DNA from: Myxococcales bacterium
GTDB lineage: Bacteria > Myxococcota > Polyangia > Polyangiales > Polyangiaceae
Reading direction: 5' to 3'
Assembly (NCBI GenBank): GCA_020430865.1
Contig: JAGQIY010000965.1
Location: forward strand, 1-14,187
Length of the DNA stretch: 14,187 nt
Made by a program: the position numbers and the translations under genes. Shown here piece after piece: positions 6,891 to 12,725 of the stretch. The notes below the pieces were generated by a model, which had not been told where the DNA came from, did no database searches, and saw only the letters and a list, made by a program, of their open reading frames with translations. Position 1 is the first letter of the stretch. Each line of letters starts with the position of its first letter.

Positions 6891-8510
6891 TCAGGCGCGG
6901 GCCTTCTTCGCGGAGCTCGGTCCGGGCTTCTTCAGCGGCTCCGGCGAGGCCACCGGATCCGACTTCTCGACGTGTAGCCAGTCGAAGAAGACGGACATCT
7001 TTGCTCGCTGAGGCTCGGGCATGAACTCGAAGTTTCGTCCGCGATCGATGATCTCCCAGAAGTCCTTCGTGGTCACGCCCTCGAGCTGGGCGCGGATCGT
7101 GGTCAAGCGTTCCCGGGGCTCCTCGGCCATGTCATCGGCGATGGTCCGCGCCTTCTCGGTCTCTTGCTGATGAAGGTAGTACGCCGCGAGCTTCACCTGC
7201 GCCTTGCGCACGCCGAGCAGCGCCTTCTCCTGAGACCTCACGCGCACCTGGCGATCCAGCTCGAGGAACTCGGTGAGCATCTCCCTCTCCTGAGGGCAGC
7301 TGCACGTATGCGCATGCTGGATCAACGCGGAAACATCGTAGGCGACGGTCTCGGTCACGAAGGTCAGCTTCATGTCGAAGCTCACGTGACCGTAGTAGTT
7401 CATGTGTTTGACGCCCTGGAGCGCCTGCTCACCGTTGCCTTGAGAGATCAGCGCCTCGAGCAGCAGCCGATACTGGTTGAGGACGTTGTACGCGGTCCGA
7501 ACGTCGCGTGCGTTCAGCGTGGCCCGCATGTACGAGTTCATGTAGCGAAACACGAGGGTCATCAGCTCCTCGTCCTTGGCCGCGCCCGCCGCCTCGCCGA
7601 TGTAGCGGGTGTCGATGGCGATCAGGTAGTTGATGTCGCGCATCGAGCCCAGGGCCTCGTTGTAGATGCCGAAGTACTGGCGCATCGCCTTCCACTCCAC
7701 CCAGGTGCGGCGCTCTTCGAGGTCCGCGAGGCTCTCGGGGTCCATGGCGACGAAGTCCGGGTTCTCGCGAATGCCGGGTCCGATCTTGAACCAGATTGGA
7801 GCGGCGGACGGCTTCTTCGCCAGGTACTCCAGGGTGAAGTCCTTGATCGCGTCGACGGCACCGCTGGCGATGATCTTGTCCTTGCCGCTGATCGAGTTGC
7901 TGGTGAGATCCGTGAGTTCCTCCATCGCCGTCAGTGCCCCGACCTGACCTTGCGCCGACTTCTCCGGATCCGTCTGGGCGCTGCCACGCACGATGGTGTT
8001 CACCGCGTCGCGTCGGATCCGCGCGATGATGTTCATTGGCTCGAGGAACCAGAACACGTAGCTGAAGTAGGGCGCCATCAACACCAGGCCGAACGCCGTC
8101 GCGATCAACATCACTACCAGGGTGATCGCCGGGACGAAGTCCTGATGCAGCGAAAGGCTGACACACACGCCGGACACGCACGCCACCACGTAGTAGGCCA
8201 TCACCGAGAGGTTCACGCGGTCACGCAAGAACATGCGCGCGACGCCGGTGTAGCGCTCGGCCGACAGCTGCACGATGATGGAGACGACCGTGATGACGAT
8301 ACCGAAGACGGCGAGGATCATCCCCGCCAGGGAAGAAACCGCGTCGGTGATGCTCCCCGGATCGAACCTCAGGTAGTTGTCGAGCGCGCTGGCCTTGGAA
8401 GCCCGCGCGACGTCCCAGGCGTAGAAACCCCAGAACACCAGCAGCGCCGCCCCGCCCAGGACCGCGATCTGCAGTGCCCAAGTTCGCGCGTGGGATACCT
8501 GCGACTTCAT
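6891..8510 (-). CDS. DUF2254 family membrane protein
   Basis: The 539-residue inner-membrane protein has four predicted helices near its N-terminus: about residues 12-32, 57-82, 101-121 and 127-156. The DUF2254 core follows the pattern LAGMILAVFGIVITVVSIIV, then QLSAERYTGVARMFLRD (about 61-97). The remaining 380 residues are soluble and mostly helical, and are expected in the cytoplasm. No catalytic motif is visible, and the family's function is unknown to me. The start ATG (8508-8510) sits directly before a short basic segment and the first helix. Its upstream strand reads TACTAGAGT about 10 bases earlier, possibly part of a promoter. It is divergent from the TerB-like/phosphatase gene 230 bp away, which hints at a shared membrane-stress role but proves nothing. 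Confidence 0.82.
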   Translation of the reverse strand: MKSQVSHARTWALQIAVLGGAALLVFWGFYAWDVARASKASALDNYLRFDPGSITDAVSSLAGMILAVFGIVITVVSIIVQLSAERYTGVARMFLRDRVNLSVMAYYVVACVSGVCVSLSLHQDFVPAITLVVMLIATAFGLVLMAPYFSYVFWFLEPMNIIARIRRDAVNTIVRGSAQTDPEKSAQGQVGALTAMEELTDLTSNSISGKDKIIASGAVDAIKDFTLEYLAKKPSAAPIWFKIGPGIRENPDFVAMDPESLADLEERRTWVEWKAMRQYFGIYNEALGSMRDINYLIAIDTRYIGEAAGAAKDEELMTLVFRYMNSYMRATLNARDVRTAYNVLNQYRLLLEALISQGNGEQALQGVKHMNYYGHVSFDMKLTFVTETVAYDVSALIQHAHTCSCPQEREMLTEFLELDRQVRVRSQEKALLGVRKAQVKLAAYYLHQQETEKARTIADDMAEEPRERLTTIRAQLEGVTTKDFWEIIDRGRNFEFMPEPQRAKMSVFFDWLHVEKSDPVASPEPLKKPGPSSAKKARA

Positions 8511-8740
8511 CGGAGCCCACTACTCTAGTACACTCCGCTCCAACAGCGGGGCGCTTCTGTCCGGTGACCGCAAGCTTGCGTGTCGCGGCACGGCAGGCGT
8601 CGCGGGCAGGCGTGGGAAAGCCTTCGGCACGCTATTCCGCGTGCTCACGCCCCGGAGCAGCGCGAGCGCCTCGGCGATTTGCGGTTTGCTCGACAGGGCG
8701 CATTGAATCGCGACCGCGAGCCCGAATATTCTTCGAGGCC
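8511..8740. other. Intergenic region between DUF2254 and phosphatase genes
   Basis: This 230-bp divergent gap holds a perfect 12-bp palindrome CGCAAGCTTGCG (8569-8580) and the phosphatase promoter at 8703-8732. I see no convincing small gene or RNA here. The open frame running through it in phase with the phosphatase overlaps the DUF2254 start and lacks recognisable protein features. Confidence 0.5.
8703..8732 (+). promoter_or_regulatory. Sigma-70-type promoter of the TerB-like/phosphatase gene
   Basis: TTGAAT (8703-8708) and TATTCT (8727-8732) are separated by 18 bp, and the -10 box ends eight bases before ATG 8741. Transcription would begin at or within two bases of the ATG. The only Shine-Dalgarno-like string, GAGG (8735-8738), is too close to work normally, so the mRNA is probably leaderless or nearly so. 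Confidence 0.55.
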
Positions 8741-10432
8741 ATGCTCACCTTCAGTCAAGACGGACCCACCGCTGAGCGGCAGATGCGCGCGGTGATCTTC
8801 TACCTGACGACCTTCGGCTACATCGATGGCGACTTCGACGACTCGGAGAAGACGTTCGTTCGCGACTACATCAAGAAGCTGGTCGAGCATCGCGTCGACG
8901 GCGCGGTGGCCAAGGACGACGCGAAGCTCCGGGGAGAGCTGATCGGCAAGTACACGAAACATTTCCACGAGGTTTTCGAAGGCATCGATCGTCAGGTGAA
9001 GGACCTCTTCACCGAGGCTGTCGCCGACGGCGAGAACCAGGATCAGTTCGTTCACTCGAAGCTGAAGCTGCGCTGTTTCGAGATCTTCCAGTCCTTCGAC
9101 CAGGCCAACCAGGAGCAGCTGATGGACACCATCGACGAGCTGATCCACGCCGACGGTCAGGTGCATCCGGCCGAGCTGAAGTTCCGCGGCGAGCTGGCGC
9201 ACCTGCTCGAGGAGCACCTGGAGGTGGAGCTGCTCGAAGACGAAGAAGACCGCATGCCGGTCAACATCGCCGAGACCACCAAGCCAGAGCTCGCGCAGGA
9301 CAACCACCCGTTCTTCGACCAGTTCGAGCACCACTACAGCAAGGAGCCGGGGAAGCTGCTGAAGCAGATCAAGGCCGACCGGGAGTTGCTCGACAAGGTG
9401 ATCGGTCTATTCGAAGACCAGCGGGCGCGGGGCAAAGACAAGCTGACCGGCAGGAAGCAGGTTCAGGAGTTCGCGAACCAGGATCCCTTTCTGGACAGCC
9501 ACGTGTACGTGCACCCGGCGAAGCAGGACGTGGACTATGAGCTCACGGTCGTGGGCGATCTCCACGGATGTTACAGCTGCCTCAAGGGCGTGCTGATGCA
9601 GTCCGACTTCTTCAACAAGGTCGGCAAGTACCGTACGGATCCGGCCAACTCCACCTACCCGGTGCTGGTGTTGCTCGGGGACTATATCGATCGCGGCATG
9701 TTCAGCTATCAGGGTGTGCTGCGCTCGGTGCTTCAGGTCTTCTCCACCGCTCCAGAACACGTCTATGTGCTGCGTGGCAATCACGAGTACTACTTCGAGC
9801 ACCAAGGGAAGGTGTACGGCGGGGTGAAGCCCGCGGAGGCGATCAACACACTCAAGCCTCACGTCCCCGCCGAGGTCTTCCAGCACTACATGAAGCTCTT
9901 CGACGCGATGCCCAACATGCTGTTCTTCGATCGCTTCCTGTTCGTGCACGGCGGGATCCCGCGGGACCTGCTGCTCAAGGAGAAGTACCAGGATCTCTCG
10001 AGCCTCAACGACTGGGACATCCGCTTCCAGATGATGTGGAGCGATCCGTCGAGCGCCGACGTGATCCCCGCCTCGCTCCAGGAGCAGTCGGCTCGCTTCC
10101 CGTTCGGTCGCCTGCAGTGTCAGGCCTTCCTGCAGCGCATGGGCTGTCACACGCTGGTGCGCGGCCACGAGAAGTTCGATGAAGGCTTCAAGCGCATCTA
10201 CGACGACGAGAACCAGCTACTCATCTCGCTCTTCTCCGCCGGTGGTCACGACAACCACGACTTGCCCAAGGAGAGCAGCTATCGCTCGGTGACCCCCAAG
10301 GCGATGACCCTTCGCCTGAAGAACGGCGCCAGCGAGATCACGCCCTGGCTGATCGACTACCAGGCGTTCAACGATCCCGATCGCAATCGCTTTTTCCAGG
10401 CGGAACCGGAGATCGAACATCGCATGGGTTGA
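8741..10432 (+). CDS. TerB-like domain fused to PPP-family serine/threonine protein phosphatase
   Basis: The 563-residue product is a predicted cytoplasmic metallophosphatase. Residues about 12-165 resemble a TerB (tellurite-resistance) helical domain, with two acidic motifs: GYIDGDFDDSEKTFV (26-40) and IHADGQVHPAELKF (135-148). A charged helical linker leads to a complete PPP catalytic core. Its motifs are GDLHG (272-276; D273, H275), GDYIDRG (313-319), RGNHE (345-349; N347, H348), FVHGG (H403), MWSDP (432-436), VRGHE (H476), and FSAGGHDN (498-505) in place of the usual SAPNYC. All metal ligands and the catalytic His are present, so activity is likely. The substrate is probably a phosphoprotein, perhaps a target of the abundant myxobacterial Ser/Thr kinases. 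The TerB part may sense metal or membrane stress. The start is fixed by the promoter ending eight bases upstream. Confidence 0.85.
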   Translation: MLTFSQDGPTAERQMRAVIFYLTTFGYIDGDFDDSEKTFVRDYIKKLVEHRVDGAVAKDDAKLRGELIGKYTKHFHEVFEGIDRQVKDLFTEAVADGENQDQFVHSKLKLRCFEIFQSFDQANQEQLMDTIDELIHADGQVHPAELKFRGELAHLLEEHLEVELLEDEEDRMPVNIAETTKPELAQDNHPFFDQFEHHYSKEPGKLLKQIKADRELLDKVIGLFEDQRARGKDKLTGRKQVQEFANQDPFLDSHVYVHPAKQDVDYELTVVGDLHGCYSCLKGVLMQSDFFNKVGKYRTDPANSTYPVLVLLGDYIDRGMFSYQGVLRSVLQVFSTAPEHVYVLRGNHEYYFEHQGKVYGGVKPAEAINTLKPHVPAEVFQHYMKLFDAMPNMLFFDRFLFVHGGIPRDLLLKEKYQDLSSLNDWDIRFQMMWSDPSSADVIPASLQEQSARFPFGRLQCQAFLQRMGCHTLVRGHEKFDEGFKRIYDDENQLLISLFSAGGHDNHDLPKESSYRSVTPKAMTLRLKNGASEITPWLIDYQAFNDPDRNRFFQAEPEIEHRMG

Positions 10433-10451
10433 ATCGGCCCTGGAATTTCTC

Positions 10452-10483
10452 GGGGGTGAGGCACGACGCAGCTCCTCACCCCC
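10452..10483. terminator. Hairpin between convergent genes, possible bidirectional terminator
   Basis: GGGGGTGAGG (10452-10461) pairs perfectly with CCTCACCCCC (10474-10483) across a 12-base loop. It lies between the phosphatase stop (10432) and the sigma-factor stop (10511), which fits termination of both transcripts. Neither side has a T-tract, so it is not a textbook intrinsic terminator. Confidence 0.5.
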
Positions 10484-10510
10484 AACCCGTCGAGCACCAG
10501 GTCCGGGACT

Positions 10511-11362
10511 TCAGGCGGCGGCGACGTACTGCGCCTGCCCGCCCAACGTCTGCGCCAGCTTCTTGCGGGCACGGCTCTCGAGCTGCCGGGCGCGCTCTCG
10601 GCTGATCCCCATGCGTCGGCCGAGCTCTGCCAGGCTGAGCGCCTCGCCGTCCTCCGCCATCAAGCGCTCGCGCACGATGCGACGCTCTCGCGCGTCGAGC
10701 TGCTGGAGTGCGCGCTCGACGATGTCACGCACCAGGTCCTGGCGCTGACGACGCATGAGCGACGACTCCTGGCACTCCAGATCACCCTCGAGGTGTTCGA
10801 TCATCGGCGACGAGTCCTCCCGGACGCTGCGGTCGAGGGACACATCACCCGAGTCCAGGCGCTGGAGCATGGCCTGAACGTTGTCGTCGCTGAGGTCGAA
10901 CTGCTTTGCCAGCTCCTGTTTGACGAGCTCCGGATCACCCAGCTTGGCCTGGAGCCGCGCGCGCTCCCGACGCAGCTTGAAGAACATGCGGCTACGCATC
11001 ACCCCGCTGCGCGTCTGCACGATGCTCCACGTCGCAAGCACGTGGTTGATCATGCGGGCGCGGATCCAGAACGCGGCATAGGTACCGAAGCGGTACCCGA
11101 GCTCGGGCTCGAACTTGTCGAGCGCCTGCAACAGGCCGACGTTGCCTTCTGCCATCAGGTCCGCCAGCGGCACGCCATAGGCGCGCAGCTTGCGAGCGAT
11201 CGCGGTCACGGCGCGCAGCTGCGATCCAATCAGGCGCTCGCGGGCCATCGGGTCACGGTGGTTCTTCCAAGCCCAGGCCAGCTCGAGTTCTGCCTCTCGG
11301 GAGAGGCTGGGGAACGAAGCAGCAAGGGCGTCGTAGCGACTGACGACAGGGTCTCGAAACAT
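10511..11362 (-). CDS. rpoH: RNA polymerase sigma-32 (RpoH-like) factor
   Basis: The 283-residue sigma-70-family factor is close to the 284 of E. coli RpoH. It has region 2 (about residues 41-110, with LADLMAEGNVGLLQALDKF and GTYAAFWIRARMINHVL), an RpoH-box-like segment RSRMFFKLRR (123-132) and region 4 (about 218-272, with LSLAELGRRMGISRERARQL as the helix-turn-helix). There is no region 1.1. RpoH-class factors direct core polymerase to heat-shock or photo-oxidative stress genes; which of these applies here is unknown. ATG 11362 is chosen because AGGAG (11374-11370) lies seven bases upstream. An in-frame GTG at 11404 would add 14 residues but falls at the predicted transcription start. The upstream promoter is flanked by repeats likely bound by the adjacent CarH-like regulator. 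The symbol reflects family, not proven orthology. Confidence 0.87.
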   Translation of the reverse strand: MFRDPVVSRYDALAASFPSLSREAELELAWAWKNHRDPMARERLIGSQLRAVTAIARKLRAYGVPLADLMAEGNVGLLQALDKFEPELGYRFGTYAAFWIRARMINHVLATWSIVQTRSGVMRSRMFFKLRRERARLQAKLGDPELVKQELAKQFDLSDDNVQAMLQRLDSGDVSLDRSVREDSSPMIEHLEGDLECQESSLMRRQRQDLVRDIVERALQQLDARERRIVRERLMAEDGEALSLAELGRRMGISRERARQLESRARKKLAQTLGGQAQYVAAA

Positions 11363-11409
11363 GACGTGGCTCCTGGTGGACGACTCGGTTTGCGGTTGGT
11401 GCACTCCGG

Positions 11410-11437
11410 ATCATTGTCCAGGACAAAACTTTGTCAA
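11410..11437 (-). promoter_or_regulatory. Promoter of the RpoH-like sigma gene
   Basis: On the minus strand a perfect -35 box TTGACA (11437-11432) lies 16 bp before AATGAT (11415-11410). Transcription would begin near 11403, giving a leader of about 40 bases that contains AGGAG before ATG 11362. Two small palindromes overlap the promoter: TTGTCC-A-GGACAA (11414-11426) and GACAAA-AC-TTTGTC (11422-11435). They are likely protein-binding sites. Confidence 0.65.
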
Positions 11438-11449
11438 TGCCAGACAGAT

Positions 11450-11493
11450 GGTTTTGTCTAATATTTGTCCAATCTGTGTCGAGGGCTTGTGAA
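11450..11493 (-). promoter_or_regulatory. CarH-type operator: four tandem 11-bp direct repeats
   Basis: On the minus strand four consecutive 11-bp units follow the pattern TnnACAnnnnn: TTCACAAGCCC (11493-11483), TCGACACAGAT (11482-11472), TGGACAAATAT (11471-11461) and TAGACAAAACC (11460-11450). The register is perfect. From memory, Thermus CarH binds tandem 11-bp repeats of consensus nTnnACAnnnn, which these units match. The array ends 12 bp upstream of the sigma gene's -35 box. The neighbouring CarH-like protein is the natural ligand (inference). Confidence 0.6.
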
Positions 11494-11561
11494 AGTTCAC
11501 CAACAATCGAGAATCACTGCTCAATCCAGCGTTTCGACGCCAACCACCCACCTTCCATACA

Positions 11562-11583
11562 TAGACAAAAGCTAGACAATTGA
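11562..11583 (+). promoter_or_regulatory. Second CarH-type site: two tandem 11-bp repeats, opposite orientation
   Basis: TAGACAAAAGC (11562-11572) and TAGACAATTGA (11573-11583) are plus-strand tandem copies of the same TnnACAnnnnn unit. They lie about 70 bp beyond the four-unit array and face the other way. They could help cooperative binding or looping. Confidence 0.5.
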
Positions 11584-11651
11584 GGCGAGCTCCGGGCGCT
11601 CATGCGGGCAGGCGCGACCAGCGGATCGGGCCGCACGCAGTCAATCTGGAC

Positions 11652-11696
11652 TACTCGGGCGGCCCGCACTCAGGCGGCACGCACTCAGGCGGCCCT
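11652..11696. repeat. Three tandem 15-bp repeats
   Basis: Three consecutive 15-bp units (11652-11666, 11667-11681, 11682-11696) share the core ACTC(A/G)GGCGGC. They lie between the regulator stop and the operator sites, in the gap of about 380 bases upstream of the sigma gene. I see no coding or structural explanation for them. Confidence 0.6.
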
Positions 11697-11719
11697 GCTC
11701 GGGCTGCAGGCGTCCGGCT

Positions 11720-11745
11720 GTGAGGTCCCCCGTTGAGGACTTCAC
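11720..11745. terminator. Hairpin overlapping the regulator stop codon
   Basis: GTGAGGTCC (11720-11728) and GGACTTCAC (11737-11745) are inverted with one mismatch and an 8-base loop. They overlap the TGA stop of the CarH-like gene. There is no T-tract, so this is a weak terminator candidate at best. Confidence 0.3.
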
Positions 11746-12680
11746 CCGTGCTGGAGGCGCAGCACGTCCAGGAGCGCGGTCAGCGACTTCAGGTCGGTCA
11801 CCACGGCGTAGCGCGAGTCGTCGAAGCGCAGCTCGGACGCTTGAGCACCCCCAACCCACAGCGCACTGAAGCGGGGCAGGCGCTCGAGCAGCTGGTGGAT
11901 CGAGGCGCGCGCCCGTTCGACGTCGTAGCCGAGCGCGACCGACAGACCAACCGCGTGGGCGCGCATGCCAGCCGCCGCTTCGACGATGTCGTCCAGAGGC
12001 GTGTTCACTCCGATCATTCTGGGGCGCACGCCGTGGCTCGCGGCGATCAGACTCACCAGCTCCAAGCCCAGGCCATGTTGCTCGTCAGGCAGGGTCGCCA
12101 GCAGGAGCACTGGACCGCTATCGGGCTCCGTGTCGAACAGCAGCTGCCGACAGCGCGAACTCAGCGCCTGGCTGAAGAGGTGTTCGTGGCGCACGGCGAG
12201 CTCTCCCGCTTCCCACAGCCCGCCCACTCGTTCAATCAGCGGAGCCGCGTACTCGACGGCGAATCGCTCGGGACCGAGGCTCTCGGCTGCGTCCGCGAGC
12301 GCATCTCGCACGAAATCCACGTCCTCCAGCTTGAGGCGTCGCAGGACGGTCTCCAGCTCGGGAGGAGGTAGCTTCGCCACGCTGGCCCGAGGTCCTCCGG
12401 CGCTGCGCTGCAGCAGGGACTTGAGCTCGGGCTCGCTCATCTGGACCGCTTCGCCCGCCCTCGCCCCCGCATCCATCGCGCGACGGATCAGCACCAGGCG
12501 GTTCACGTCCGCATCGGAGTAAACGCGAGCCCCACCCGCTGTCCGACTCGGCACCGGGAATCCGTAGCGCCGCTCCCAGATCCGCAGCTTGTCTGGCGTG
12601 ATGCCAGTAAGGCGCGAGGTCACTCCGATTGAATACTCGGACTGATCGCTCTCTCCACGGTCGGGTAGCTCGGATGACAT
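11742..12680 (-). CDS. CarH/CarA/LitR-like MerR regulator with cobalamin-binding domain
   Basis: The 312-residue product is a predicted light- or B12-responsive repressor. Residues about 16-85 are a MerR HTH (YSIGVTSRLTGI, KLRIWERRYGFPVPSRT, GGARVYSDADVNRL). Residues about 105-185 form a helical cap and about 189-305 a Rossmann-like B12 domain. The photoreceptor signature Wx9EH is complete: W156, E166, H167. The candidate lower cobalt ligand is H202 in DEQHGLG. Spacings from W156 (10, 11, 46) equal those in Thermus CarH (W131, E141, H142, H177). Position 157 is Glu, whereas Thermus has His132, which caps cobalt after light exposure. ATG 12680 is chosen over an in-frame TTG (12722) because the HTH begins soon after it and GGTGG lies close upstream. 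It follows the Lhr gene by 45 bp, probably in one transcript, and precedes the RpoH-like gene. Confidence 0.87.
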   Translation of the reverse strand: MSSELPDRGESDQSEYSIGVTSRLTGITPDKLRIWERRYGFPVPSRTAGGARVYSDADVNRLVLIRRAMDAGARAGEAVQMSEPELKSLLQRSAGGPRASVAKLPPPELETVLRRLKLEDVDFVRDALADAAESLGPERFAVEYAAPLIERVGGLWEAGELAVRHEHLFSQALSSRCRQLLFDTEPDSGPVLLLATLPDEQHGLGLELVSLIAASHGVRPRMIGVNTPLDDIVEAAAGMRAHAVGLSVALGYDVERARASIHQLLERLPRFSALWVGGAQASELRFDDSRYAVVTDLKSLTALLDVLRLQHG

Positions 12681-12725
12681 GCAGCCACCGGGGTGTGTCG
12701 AACCATCGCGCCGAATAGTCAATGG

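Noticed and set aside
5814..6977. 387-residue frame overlapping the F420 oxidoreductase
   Set aside because: It is an out-of-phase shadow with Arg/Gly/Pro-rich composition; the real frame has clear family motifs.
7164..8528. 454-residue plus-strand frame opposite the DUF2254 gene
   Set aside because: It is a high-GC shadow rich in His, Arg and Val with no domain, while the opposite strand encodes a coherent membrane protein.
8474..8740. Extension of the phosphatase frame 89 residues upstream
   Set aside because: It overlaps the divergent DUF2254 start and contains the phosphatase promoter; the sequence is low-complexity Arg/Ala/Ser typical of GC-rich noncoding frames.
10452..10483. Classical rho-independent terminator
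   Set aside because: The stem is good, but no T-tract follows on either strand; it is kept only as a possible noncanonical bidirectional terminator.
11652..11696. CRISPR-like array
   Set aside because: The repeats are only 15 bp and directly abutting, with no spacers and no cas genes.
12720..12722. TTG 12722 as the start of the CarH-like regulator
   Set aside because: TTG is a rare start, no ribosome site lies before it, and it sits right behind the Lhr stop; ATG 12680 is closer to the conserved HTH and has GGTGG upstream.
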